Shown here one piece after another: positions 1 through 11,280 of a stretch of 64,000 nt of DNA. Numbering within the stretch: position 1 is the first letter of the stretch; the number at the start of each line of letters is the position of its first letter. Position numbers and translations under genes: made by a program. The notes below the pieces were generated by a model. The model made no database searches, was not told where the DNA came from, and worked only from the letters and a program-made list of their open reading frames with translations. The stretch comes from Chytridium lagenaria (lineage: Eukaryota; Chytridiomycota; Chytridiomycetes; Chytridiales; Chytridiaceae). The stretch lies in the NCBI GenBank assembly GCA_025449115.1, contig JAHLKC010000013.1, forward strand, positions 346,001 through 410,000, written 5' to 3'.

Positions 1-3000
1 ATCTCATCCCGTCCCCTCTTGAACCCCGCAAACAACCCCGACTCCCTTGGCGCCGCTCTCACTTCATCAGCCGACGGAAACAGACGTCCAGATCGACTTG
101 GCAAAATCGGACGTCCAATCTCATCATCATCGTCAAACTCATTGTGAGGACTCGGACTTTTAACAGAGGCGGTGGGTGCAGGGGGTTCAACGAGGAGTGG
201 AGGTTGGACCTAACCAAAAAAAATAAAAATAAAAATAAAAACAAAAATAAAAATAAAAAATCAATACTTGCTTCCTTAATAATAATTGCAAATGACACAG
301 ATATAATGATACTCACCTCATGTTTTTGCTCGCTCGCCAACTCAAACACGAACCGAGGTCCCTTCTGAATCGAGTCTTCAAGCGCGTTTTCAAGAAGATC
401 TCCACAGTACGGGTCATCTGGGTTAAGCGATAATGCCTGGATACCATGAGAAAAATATGTAATAGAGGCGGTCACCTTATGATAATGCTCGATGGCTTCA
501 TTATAGTTTCCGAGTCGGTGATGCATGATCCCCATTGTCGCATAGGCACTGGAGCAACGAGGATTCATTAACAGGACTTTTTTGTAGCATTCAAAGGCTT
601 TGTCGAATTTGCTATAATCGTGTTAGAGTATAAAACAACATTTTTTAAATAAGAAAAAAACATAAGAGAAACGAGACGCTTTAGAAGATGGAAAAAAACT
701 CAAAACAATCCTCCTCTGCTTTGCTCACCCCAACTTCCTACAGGTGTGTCCCATGTTATTCCAAGTCGTATCCCACATTGGCATCTCCATACCATTCTCA
801 TTCGACACCTCAATAGCCTTCAAAAAGTGCTCTTCAGCTTTTTCATACCTAAAATTCAGCATAAATCCATAGCAAATCACTCAACTGTCCACTGTAGTAA
901 GCATAATTGCCCAACTCGGTTTCAACCAAGGGGTCGTATGGACATATACGTTGGGCGGCTTTAAGATAGGGTTCAGCGGCGGGAAGGTTTTTCATTCGGA
1001 TGTGTTCCATGCCGACGTATAGGGAGGGGTAGTGGAGGCTTTATGGGGGAAAAATTGGTTTAGTGATCGAGAATCAAGAATGAAGCGGCAAACGGAATAA
1101 CTACAATGCAAGGGCAAACACAGCTATAAAGAACAGGAAGATAAATATAGCAATAATTCAAACAATAACGGCAACTAGCGGAACGAAAGTAAAAAAAAAC
1201 CTCGTAAAATCGGGCTCACCCTTTAAAAACTTTGCCGAATGTGTATATGACGCAACTGCCGTCTCATGCTCTCTCCTCCTCCGCAACCGCGTGCCCATAC
1301 CCAATCCAAGCCTGCGCGCACCCCGGATCCAGTTTCGTTGATTTCGAGAAATGTCTTTTGGCTTCCGCACTCCGGTTCTTCCCATCCTTGTTTTCACACA
1401 AAAGGTAATAACAACCTACGGCGAACCATGAGACGGGTTGCGCTGGATGCTTGTCGACGAGTTCGTGGGCGAGGAGGAAGAGGGGGTTGCGTTCGTTGAG
1501 GTGATGAAGACTGGCGATGTTGCGTCCAAAGACAGTTGAGGTTGAGGGAGTCGACGGAGAGGATTCTGTAAATGTTAAAAGTTGAGACCTAAAGTAAAAA
1601 GTGTACCTGTTGGTAAGTTCGAGGGATTTGTCAAATCGGCATTGTATGAATTCGAATTCTGCAAGACTTAAAAGAAGGTCGGGGTTGTCGATAAGGTTGT
1701 AGGTTATCTCAAGTTTTGTGATAGCGGATTTGAGTTCTTCGGATTTCATGTACTGTGTATACTGTTAAGGGGTTACATTTATAAATATTACCTTCTTTAA
1801 ACGAATAAAGTAAAGGCTTCTGACAAAGTCTGCCAGTTCGCCGAGTTGGCCATCAAAATCCAATTTTGCTAGAAGTTCTTCCTCTTTAGGATTATTAGAG
1901 TTGCGCATATTCCTTTGCGAGTACCTTCAGCGAAGCTAAGCATGTTGCCTGAAATGAGCATGTGAAAAGGCTAGATTGATAACGACAAAATTTAATTTAC
2001 AAAACATTACTTCATTCCGATACTTTAAGATCAGATAGAAAATGAGCAAAAATACCAACCTCGTAGCATCGCACATCGTGCTTTAAGGAATCTTCAAAGC
2101 ATTTCTTTGCAGCAGCCACATCGCCCGATGTCAAAGCCGCGCGGCCTCTCAAATATAGAGACCTTGCTAGTTTCTGTAAAGACTGCGATTAGTGCCTATC
2201 AAAAAAAGCCTTAAAACACAAACATTTAGCGTTGGTTCCTGAAATGACGATGCTGCGAAAATAATATTTTAGTACGAACGGAAACAGAAACGAAAAAATA
2301 AAGGGCAAAATAATCTGTACCTCTGGAAAGTGGTTGTGGGTCTTTTTCGAATTCTAAGTTGGTCTGTTCTTGTATTTCCTTGGCTTCATCAAACTTCTCT
2401 AGTTTTGTCTGTGTGATCATGTTAAACTTGTGAGGCAAAGGCGGTAGACATTATACCAAACATTCCACAACGAGATCCCTACTTGAAAGATCCGATTCAC
2501 AGCGGGACAGGAGAAGAGTCACAGCACGGGAATACTGTTTGGTGGTATAGTAGATTTCGCCAAGAGAGTAACAATCATCCGGATCGTCTGTCAACAACAA
2601 TACAACGATTCGCGTTAAATTGATGAAAGCTTTAGGACTCAAGGGAACTTATGGCTAACGTACTTGACAGAGATAACAGCTTTTCCCCCCAAAAAGCTGC
2701 CGTAATGAACAGCTTTTTTCGCACGGCATCCTTCACCCACTCTCTTAGCTTCAACTGAATCATCACAGCAAGCCGCTTCTCCGTCGGCCCTGCTACAACA
2801 ACATCCATCATTGTTTCGTTAAGAGTATCGTTAGACGCTGCTGAAGAATCCGTCTGGGACCTCCGCAGCACCCTCCCTGCCGACTTTGTCGCAGGAGGAT
2901 GTGTTTTTAGGCCCTTTCGCATTTCTACTGATTCGGACAATGGCCGTTGTGCACGAGACGGGACGTTGTTCAATGTCCTCTCGCCAAGTGCTCCACCACT

Positions 3001-3057
3001 CCGGGAACGAGCTGGTCCTTGTTGTCCGAGTGTTGACCTTGTCAATCGAGAGGACAT
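1..3057 (-). CDS. CDC16: APC/C subunit CDC16 (APC6), TPR protein; C-terminus beyond left edge
   Basis: Multi-exon gene read right to left from the ATG at 3057. Known role of the family: a TPR scaffold subunit of the anaphase-promoting complex, the ubiquitin ligase that drives mitotic exit. The first exon (2664-3057, donor GTACGT) encodes a basic Ser/Arg-rich N-terminus and then the first helical repeats. Later exons carry TPR units, with the very characteristic APC6 segment HPAQPVSWFAVGCYYL near 1400 and a last TPR around 320-568 (MGIMHHRLGNYNEAIEHY). After an intron rich in AAAAATA (about 211-316) the final exon is acidic and proline-rich (residues EFDDDDE) and stays open to base 1, so the stop codon lies outside the window. 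The frame jumps near 1515-1530 inside a conserved stretch, probably an assembly indel. Family assignment is confident; exact exon ends are not. Confidence 0.88.
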
Positions 3058-3227
3058 GGAAGTATGTTTTTGCTGCTTGCAAAGTTTTTTAGATCAGTTC
3101 ACAGGCACTTTTTCGAAGAGAGGTTAGGCGGCCAGCGCTTGCTTCTCCATCCAGTGTATTTTATTCTAATGTACAATTTATGACCTTTGCTCTCACACAT
3201 CTCATCGCCCATGATAGCATCAAATTA

Positions 3228-4065
3228 TCACGCCTTTCCATCCCTCCCCCACCGTCCCATCAAGAACCCATGCATTTCCATCGCAGTCTGCGGAAATGCC
3301 TTCTTATTCAACGCATCCACCTCTAACCCTCCAAACTTTGTCAATACATAGCTCCCGACCGTCCCTGGATCTCTTGATACTGGTCTATCGATTCCAATCC
3401 TTACACGCCCGAAATCAGTGGTACCTAATGCGAGATGGATGGATTTAAGACCGTTGTGGCCAGACGTGGAACCACCAAATTTGCGGGAGACGAGACCCAT
3501 TTTGCGTTCGAGATCATCGTGAAGGACTAAGACGTTGGAGTGGGGGATTTGGAACTCTTTGCCTTAAAAAAGAAGGGTGAGTGACATGGGAAAGAGAATC
3601 ATGTTCAAACGATGCAAAAGGGCGGAAATAGGGCCATTAATCATAGCGCCACTATTCTGTCCATTAAGCTACGAAGAAATACTTTCATTAAAGATGTAGG
3701 ATTTATGAAGATCGTCCACTCACACGCTTTTAAGACTGGCCGTCCACTAAAGTTCATAAAACCCTTCCCTTTTAAAAAGTAAACATATTTTTGAAAGTTC
3801 TCTTTTCCAGGCTCCATCTCTACTCCTTGAAACAGTCTATGATCTTTTGTAATCAATTCATCGCAGACGTATCCCTCCACCCTCTTGTTCAATGTCCATG
3901 GATTGTCTTCTTGCCATCTTATACTCCTAACTAACCAATCGATCGCCATCATCCCGACATTGTGGCGGGTTCCTGGAAGAGAGGTGTTGCCGAGGCCAAC
4001 GATCTTTTATGGTGATGAGCTCTTATTCATGAAAGAGGATGATGCCCTACCAAGAATCTATCCAT
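3228..4065 (-). CDS. Peptidyl-tRNA hydrolase (Pth family)
   Basis: Recycles peptidyl-tRNA by cleaving the ester bond between peptide and tRNA; eukaryotic bacterial-type members usually act in mitochondria. A 15-nt first exon (4051-4065, MDRFL), a 47-nt intron (4004-4050) and the next exon join to give MDRFLIVGLGN, the expected start of the fold. All key residues of the family are visible: Asn and His in GLGNTSLPGTRHNVG, Asn in FMNFSG, Asp in LHDDLE, and Asn in SGHNGL, followed by RVRIGIDRP. The middle exon junctions (about 3600-3730) are uncertain because no donor/acceptor pair keeps the frame cleanly. Length is normal for the family. No clear mitochondrial presequence is seen. Confidence 0.88.
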
Positions 4066-4588
4066 GCGAATGCAAAAATTAACAACTTTTTCGAGCTTTC
4101 GAGCTCAAATATGGGCAATTGTATGCAAGCTGCTGCGTCCCTTTACACTTTTGCCTTAATAAACAGTAACTCTTACGCAGTTAGGTAGAGATTTGAATTG
4201 ATATATCATTGCTTTTTTTGTTTTGTTTTGGATGGGGAGCCAGAAAATATTTTGACTCCAAAAAAAGGGCTCTTGGAACAAAAAATAAATGAATGACAGA
4301 ACTGCAGCGTGACAACTGGGAGAAAACATTGCGGCTGATAAAGAACCACGTGAAGTTATGTGTGTGGAGAAGGCTACGTGGAAAGGAAGTTGTCCGGATA
4401 GGCAAGCAGTCTGCTTCCGTGCCTGTCAAAAGAAGAGGGATAAGAAAAAGGGGAGATGGCGTTTTCCTGAGGATGGTAAATGTTGAAAGAGGTTTAAAAT
4501 AAACAGAAGGATGAGGTCGTTATGGGGAAGACGGATACAGCGCTTGGGCGTAGAAGTGATGGTAAAACTAAGAGATGAACCAGATACG
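4066..4588. other. Intergenic, no gene seen
   Basis: About 520 bases between the Pth start codon and the stop of the next minus-strand gene. It holds short open frames without recognisable protein features. Upstream regulatory sequence of Pth is expected here but no element is distinct. Confidence 0.4.
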
Positions 4589-6914
4589 TTAAGCAAGAAG
4601 AGCAGGCCTAACGTTAAACAAACACTCAACGTGGAAGGGCTCCAAATGACAAAAATCAGGATGGTATCGAAGCTCCTTAGCAAATGTGGGATTCACCAAA
4701 TCCAATTGGCGGAAAACCTCTAAAGTGATGTTACAAGCGATCCGGCCCCTTTTCCCCTTGGCTCCCCAAACAGGCAGCGACAACAACGTCTCAAATATTT
4801 CAGGGTCGCCACGTAGAAAGACTGCCACAAAAGCATACTCCGTCTCGTCGTCGAGCTCAACTTTCTGTCTTTGAGTGAGGGGTGGAATGTTACTCATGAC
4901 CCTTCGGAAAACTGACGGATCAATCTTAGTGACGACGCGAGAAAGAACCCGAGTCCAGGCAGATTTGTCGAAGCCAGAATCTTTAATGATGTAGTTGACG
5001 AGGTCTTTCTGAGCCGTAGCCGATACGCGGGAGAGAAGCACCCACATATTGGTGGAGAAGACTGATGGGGATGTCACAATCCTGTAGTCTAGTAGGACCG
5101 TCTCATTGCAGCAATTATAGCACCATTTGGCGAGAGTCGGACACTCTGAAATACCAAAAGGTTGTTTGTCGGAAATAATAAAATTCAAAAACTCTCCAAA
5201 CTGAGTAACGCTCAGATCTTCTAACAAGGCGTTGAAGAGGGCTTGAAACCTATCAAACAAGCTCATTTGGAGAGATATCGATCGTATACCCGCGCGACTT
5301 GCAAAGTCCAAAAAGGCAACCCCATCCCGAAGCAGTGGGTGCCATGCCACAAACACCAATGCCTGCGGATATTCATTCGCTAGCCGACGGAGTTTCTGGT
5401 GGTCCGCAAGAAGTTTGGGATTGGTGCGTGGATCCTTAAGGACCTCGCAAGTGATTGCGTTATTCATTGACACCAGCAATTTATCAGTTATGCCTGGGAT
5501 TGAAAGCGTATCAGGATTCTTGAGAATGCTTATTCCGAAGTCAGCGCTCTCAGCTACCTGCCAGAACAAAATATCTTGGTCAAGCATAGTAGGTTTAATC
5601 AATCCCGTCCCAACCAACTCAGCTAAAATCACAGAATAGCTCTTGCGCTCAGCCCCGCTAGTCGTCTTTCTCAATCGACTTTGCAGAAACTGAAACACAA
5701 CGTGTCGCCAGAGACAAGGGAACGCGTGGTCAAATAAGACGCCGCAGAACGACTTATCAATGATAACCTCCGCCATTATGTCGACTTCGATCGGCCACTG
5801 TTCGTAAAGGGATACAACCACACTTATGTTCATTTGTGAAAGCGCTTCCTCCATAACGTGGGCGGCAATCACTTGTACGCGCGGGTGGGTCGATGCAAAA
5901 TCTAAGAAAGCCACGCTTGGTGCATGGAAAATGTTGAAGGTTTTTAGGCGATTGTTGGAGGCCTTTGAAATCTTTTCCTGAAACTCTAGTAAAAGTCTTG
6001 AAGAGTTTAAACTACCACAAGGTAAGGCAATGTTGGAGATAAATTCATAGAGATACTCTGAAAGTAAATTTCTCGTCGATATCTCCGACTTTTTCATCAT
6101 CAAATCCAATACCACCTGCAGAGAACGGTGATTGTCATTCTTCACTAATGAACGAATCCATCGATCCCAGTAAGTCAAATTATGCGAATATCTTTTCAAA
6201 TCTTTCAACTGCAGCCGCGGGAAGACGTTTTCGACAACCTCCGGAATGAATTCCAGCAAATCAAGAGTGCTTAGTATTGAAATAGCGTCCTCTTCTCGAC
6301 CGGCAGTGATGACGTGTTGAAGCCCACCGTTTCCGTGAACAATTTTAAACGTCTCCTTTAACCATTCATCGTGTCGACGGCACTGGCGAGTAATAACATC
6401 GCTTGAATTACAGGCCAGCCCAAATTTTTGCGTACATCTGATAACCATCCTGTCCATCGACTCCACAAGTTTGTACTGCTTAATGACTGCGGCGACCAGA
6501 ACTGGTTTCAACTCGTGACAGAAATGAAACTCGTCGGGATCAACTCTCTCCCAATATCTTTTCCTCACGGGAAGGTAGCGGGAAGGCGGAAAGAATATCA
6601 TGAAGGTTCGACACTGTAGTAAGCATGGGCCTTTCGTGGAGGGTGTAGCTAGCCATACGCTTGAAGTTCTCGGGGGAGAGGAGGTTAAAGCTGAGCATGC
6701 TGCCAGGTGTAAAATGTTCTGCTGCTGCCGCTGTGATATCTGTCAAAAAGGGAATTTGATGGTGTGAATGGAGTTCGGTCGTCATTTGGAACAGTGGTGG
6801 AGGGCTCTTCTCAGCGATCATTTCTACACTTGCAATGGTCGAGTTGTCGGAAAGTGGAGTGCTGTCCATGGACTCGGGCGAGGACGGTTCTGAAGGACTT
6901 GGAAGATAATACAT
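4589..6914 (-). CDS. Uncharacterised large, probably alpha-helical protein
   Basis: A 670-codon open frame ends at 4589. An upstream Ser/Pro-rich frame (MYYLPSPSEPSSPESM, first ATG at 6914) overlaps it at 6540-6601 in another phase. The two reads are best joined by a one-base shift in the overlap (…REEKILGE then RVDPDEFHFCHELKP), either an assembly indel or a missed splice. The protein has no motif I recognise. It looks helical, with leucine-rich amphipathic stretches. The phrase AFLDFAS occurs twice (about residues 230 and 420 of the long frame), which hints at a diverged internal repeat. There is no signal peptide or membrane segment. A CAG preceded by pyrimidines sits just before the ATG at 6914, so a further upstream exon is possible. 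Confidence 0.7.
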
Positions 6915-7136
6915 CGAGTCTGCAGTGGAGTGTGTAGAATGGGTTAACGAGAATGGCAGGTAAGTAAGTCTATGGGGCTTGTTGATCAGCAATTTGTCAA
7001 TCCCTGCTTGTTTTTAAGACTCCGACTTTTTCTATTATAACTATTATATATTTTTCTGAAAGCAAAAATGAACACGGTCGACTAAATAAATACATGCAGA
7101 ATACAGTGTAGGATGGTATGCGTTGGGATGAATCCT

Positions 7137-7628
7137 TCACCTCCAACACATGATCCGCTTCTTACACATGGCAAAATCGCGCCATGTTCTTAACTTCGTT
7201 AAAGAAGAAAAAAAGCACTGTACGGAAGGTAAAAGCCAGAATCCAGCAAGAAAACACCAAACCCCGATGTCTTGGGCACGACCCCCTTCACATCAATCCC
7301 AACATCCACAAGCCTCGCAATCCCTTCGTTTCCTCCAACAGCCCCATACTCCTCAAACTTTGGCTTTACAGGATACGTCCCTAACCCACATCAGTATCCC
7401 AGAACCACCACAACTCCAAACCTTGAATTTGGTTGACATCCGCAGGGTTCACAGGTGAAGCCATAAACTTGATCTGTACCGACTTTGACGTCCAAGTTGG
7501 TAATGGTATACGCTTTACTCTACCTCATCGTCAACAACGTCAGGAGATCGGACTTACTCTAATACAGATTCAGGCGCTCCATGGCCCTTGAATACAACAG
7601 CTCTTGCAGTCCTCGCGACGCTGACCAT
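7137..7628 (-). pseudogene. 5' part of a mitochondrial enoyl-thioester reductase (ETR1/MECR-like), truncated
   Basis: Starts at the ATG at 7628 with MVSVARTARAVVFKGHGAPE, the start of the medium-chain reductase fold. Introns split it, and spliced exons give KFMASPVNPADVNQIQG, then TYPVKPKFEEYGAVGGNEG, then RTWRDFAMC, an order diagnostic of ETR1/MECR (2-enoyl thioester reductase of mitochondrial fatty acid synthesis). The frame stops at 7137-7139, just after the substrate-binding half begins. The NAD(P)H-binding Rossmann domain is absent, and the next minus-strand gene starts less than 250 bases further on. The introns look intact. It is either a truncated duplicate or an assembly junction. 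Function is unlikely as it stands. Confidence 0.7.
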
Positions 7629-7651
7629 GACAATTTTACCAAAGTTCGGGT
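7629..7651. promoter_or_regulatory. 23-bp gap between divergent start codons
   Basis: Separates the ATG of the ETR1-like fragment (minus, 7628) from the ATG of the NUC1-like fragment (plus, 7652). Any shared promoter would have to lie within the opposite gene's 5' exon. No TATA-like element fits in the gap. Confidence 0.45.
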
Positions 7652-8183
7652 ATGGCTGTGGGTGCTGCCTTCACTGGCGCTATATTGACTCAGGCGGCAT
7701 TGGGGCTACGGGGGAGGTGGGATCAAGTTTCGAACGGTGTCTACATGGACGCGGATGTTCAACCGAGGAGGAACAGTGTTGAGGTTGTGCCAATTAACAA
7801 TGTGAGCACACCACCGTACGTAGCAAAAGATCTACTAAGATTGGGACCTCCTGCACCTGTAGCGGTTAAGTTGATCCGACAGTCCTATATTGGTGCCTAC
7901 GATAGGAGATCAGGGAACGCGCATTGGGGTAAAACGCGTTTTTCCATGTTTTAATGGGCGCTGATGTGACGTATGTAGCAGAAAAGCTCACAAAGATTCA
8001 ATTAAGAAACCGTCTGAAGCAGATACGCCTGACCGTCAGAAAGCGGTTTTTAGAGAGGATTCTAGTATAATAAAGATGTTTCGGAGTAGACCTTTGGATT
8101 ATGCTGAGGTGACGGTTGCGTTTCCTCGAATGTCGCTCAAAGGACTACAAATATATATAAAAAGACATCAAATCGTTGAATGA
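7652..8183 (+). pseudogene. 5' part of a mitochondrial endonuclease G/NUC1-like nuclease, truncated before the active site
   Basis: Begins MAVGAAFTGAILTQAA, a hydrophobic mitochondrial-type N-terminus. It continues with DLLRLGPPAPVAVKLI and SYIGAYDRRSGNAHW, matching the segment before the catalytic core of EndoG/NUC1 (family pattern YDRRTRNPxW). After a short intron comes VAEKLTK, then, in another phase, DRQKAVFREDSSIIKMFRS and LDY, the next conserved block (family pattern S-x-F-x-ED-x-x-I-x-x-MFR). The phase change falls at an AAA run near 7998. The protein should continue into the DRGH catalytic motif, but that motif is not found before the stop at 8181-8183. The fragment therefore lacks the nuclease active site. 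It pairs with the equally truncated ETR1-like fragment on the other strand. Confidence 0.65.
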
Positions 8184-8202
8184 TATGACAAACCCCCCTT
8201 CA

Positions 8203-8210
8203 TATATAAA
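8203..8210 (+). promoter_or_regulatory. TATA-like element upstream of the 8287 gene
   Basis: The octamer TATATAAA lies 77 bases before the ATG at 8287, a plausible TATA position if the 5' leader is short. It rests on position and sequence only. Confidence 0.4.
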
Positions 8211-8286
8211 CCCGTTGCCAGCCAAAGTGACCTTCATCATTCACCTAAAAACAACCCAGCATTCCTTCAAGCACGAAAAACACATC

Positions 8287-8860
8287 ATGATCGTCATAGG
8301 TAAAGAAACCTCCCTTCAGACCTTGTCTCAAGAAATTTAACGGTGTATGCGTAGGCAATTCACGTCATCATCCCACATCCCGAATCCCACTTCCCAAGCG
8401 TTCATTCCAATGTCTCAAATCCTCAAGACCATCTCCCTCAAACCTCCTAAAAGATCACGACATTGACGAAACCCTCACACCTCTTTTCCACGCCCATCTC
8501 CCCAACCCCACCTCCCTCACACCAACCCCTAAAACCCTTCGCGTCCACATCCCCGTCGCCCACGACGTACTCCCCTACACAGCGCCAATAGCATTACTCT
8601 TGGAAACCGCGTCCGCGTGGTATGTTGTCCGTGGATGGGTTGTGTTGGCGGGACGTGGGGATGAGGGGACGGTGTGTTGGGTCAAGGTTGGGGAGTGTAG
8701 AGAAGTTAAGGTACCGACGCTTGACATAGAGTTTAGGGAGGATGTTAGGGAGGCTGCGGGAAGAGTTAGGGATGTGTTGAAGTTTGGGGCAGTTGTGGTT
8801 CGCACGTCGATTATAGATGTTATCACTAGGGAATGGGGGATCTACCGTTCCGCATCTTGA
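8287..8860 (+). CDS. Uncharacterised 172-residue protein
   Basis: A 13-nt first exon (8287-8299, MIVI plus one base) is followed by an intron (GTAAAG…GTAG) and one long exon 8355-8860. Together they make 519 nt, an uninterrupted frame ending TGA. The product has a basic Ser/Pro-rich first half and a second half with LLLETASAWYVVRGWVVLAG and a mixed-charge C-terminus. I recognise no family, signal peptide or clear membrane helix. The exon shows the C-rich to G-rich switch very strongly: the line at 8461-8520 has 32 C and 3 G, the line at 8641-8700 has 4 C and 33 G. Confidence 0.6.
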
Positions 8861-9069
8861 CCTTTATATTCATTCCATGTATTTTTTTAAACCTAATTCA
8901 CTGTGTATGGCATTTCACAAACCCCCATTCGCTCTCCCTACACCCCTGTATGTTTACAACAAATCACCCCAAACAGAAACGCCTCTACGCGGTTGAAATC
9001 CTTCTCGAAAGTTCAAGATAAAAAAATTCAAACTCGGCAATTCATCATTGGACCAGCCCAAAAACAACC

Positions 9070-11280
9070 ATGCATACGCCCTCACTCCCCCTCATCCTCT
9101 CCATCCTCCTCCTCGGAACAACAGCGACTCAAGCGCTGTACAGTAAACGAGACGCCGTGATTGAAATCACACCCGCGAATTTCAAGAAGGAGATTGTGGA
9201 GACAAAACATGCGGTTATTGCGGAGTTTTATGCCCCTTGGTAAGTGTGGATGGAGGTGGGGTTGGATGATGAGGGGATGGATTAGGGATTGGTTTCTACT
9301 TTGTTATAGACCTGATGCTTACAATCTTTCTTTTAACTGAATACTGTTGCAACAAACTTACCCGCTTAAACATTCTTCTTACATTCTAACTATGCCCGTC
9401 AGGTGTGGCCACTGCAAGAACCTCGTAAGTATCCCCCGTGATCTTATAAAACGGGACGGAATCGTACTAAACCGAAAAATGCTTACAATCGTAAAAGGCC
9501 CCCGAATACAAAAAAGCTGCCGAGAAGCTCAAGGGACTCGCCAAAGTAGTCGCGATTGATTGTGACGCGCACAAGGATTTGTGTGGGAAGTATCAGATTC
9601 AAGGTGAGGAATACACGCTTTTTTTTTGGGGGGGCGGAGACTTGTAAAGGAATGGAGGGTTTGAATGGTTTGAAATGATAGTCCTTTGGAATGGCCATGT
9701 ATGAAAGAGTTGGACGTGTAGGCGTCTTGGGATCTTTCAGTCATTTCATGGGAGCATATATGAATGTACATTGTAATGATAATTTTATTTCAAGGATTCC
9801 CTACTCTCAAGGTTTTCGGTGCTGACAAGAGAAACCCGTCTGGTATGTACATAACTTGCCTTCCGCATTCTCCAACTTGAATTATCTAAAACATCCGCCT
9901 CGTTGCAGACTACAACGGTCCCCGAAATGCAAAGGGCATCGTAGACGCCGTTATCCCCAAAAATCCCTAGCTACGTCACATCCATTGGCTCAAAGGGCAA
10001 ATCCATCGCCTTTGATAAGTTCATTGCAGATGTAAGTGTCCCCCCTCTTTCTTTTTAAAATGGTCTAATGTTGTTTTTTTTTTTTTATAATCGTAGGGTG
10101 ATTTAGCCAAGGTTCTTCTCGTCTCTAAAAAGGATAAACCCCACCCCTTTACAAGGCTCTCTCTGCTGAATACTTTAAGAAGCTGACGTTTGGAGAAATC
10201 AAAGCGTCAGAGGAGGATGTGGCAAAATTGAATGTGTCTGAATTCCCCGCTGTGTTGGTTTTCCCGAAAGGAGAGGAGAAGCCGGATGTATTTAGTGGTA
10301 GGGGTGTTTTTAAGGCGGTTTTGCTTCTTTTATTAATGTGGAAATTAGGTGAGATGAAACACGCCAAGCTTATCGAGTTCCTTGGAAAGTACAGCTCAAA
10401 GACGGAGAAGGAGTCTGCAAAGGAGGAGAAGACGGAAAAGAAGGAGGAGCCGGCTCCTGCAGTGTGTAAGTAAAATCCATTATCTTTTGTCCTTTCTCTT
10501 TGAAACGTTTACCGTTTATCTTTTTTTTATGTTAAACTTCATATTGAAATGTTCCACAAATCTAGTTGACCCTGTCATCCCCGAAATTATGGACCAAAAG
10601 ACTCTTGAAGACCTTTGCCTCAACATACCCGGTGTCTGCATCCTCTCCTTCCACGCCCTCGAGCCCGAATTCCCCGAAAGCCTTTCCGCCAACAAAGCCG
10701 AACTTGAAGTCCTTTCAACCGTAAATCTCCCTTCGCTTTTCCCATCTAACCCCATTTTTTTTTGATTTCAGGTCAAGAAAACCTTTTTCGACCGCAAAGC
10801 ACCATTCACGTTCACTTGGGTCAACGCCCTCCAACGTGGTCGTAACTTGATGCAGCAGTTTGATGTCAGTGAGATGTACCCGAGTCTTGTGGCGGTGAAC
10901 AGCAAGAAGGGGGTTTATGTGCATTATCGGGGAGCGTTTGATGTGCAGGGGGTGACGGCATTTTTGGGAGATTTGAGGACGGGGAAGACGAGGAATGTCA
11001 AGTTTTCGTTTAAGCCTGAGTTGGAAACGTGTCAAGGTTGTGCATCAGGAGCTTTGAAGAATGGGCATGTTTTCCTTGGGGTATGGGAGATGTTTGGCCT
11101 CGTTTGGTGTTTGATTTTTCTTAAACTGTTGGAAAGACTTTGTTTTGGAGTGTTGGTAATAAACGCTTTTACTGTGTGGGTTTCTGTAATTGATGTGGGA
11201 AAGAGATTTCGTTACCTTACGTGTGGATGGTGACATATCACCACTTAAAAATTTCTGCAGAAAAATCCTGTAAAGCCATG
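9070..11280 (+). CDS. P5-type (PDIA6-like) protein disulfide isomerase
   Basis: An ER-targeted thiol oxidoreductase that forms and reshuffles disulfides. The ATG at 9070 opens a signal peptide (LPLILSILLLGTTATQAL). A thioredoxin domain follows, with EFYAPW at the end of one exon and CGHCKNL at the start of the next, so an intron splits the active site between Trp and the first Cys. Then come GFPTLKVFGADKRNPS and further redox-inactive domains, with an EK-rich linker near 10390-10470. The last recognisable block (FTFTWVNALQRGRNLMQQF, then YPSLVAVNSKKGVYVHYRG) resembles the third domain of PDIA6. Two frame jumps occur at homopolymers, an A run near 9958 and C runs near 10139, likely assembly errors. 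Splicing the last exon in phase ends at the TGA 11278-11280. No KDEL-like signal is seen, so the C-terminus is uncertain. Confidence 0.8.

Noticed and set aside
7588..7650. Apparent N-terminus MNTTALAVLATLT on the plus strand
   Set aside because: It is antisense to the first exon of the ETR1-like fragment; the nuclease fragment can start at 7652.
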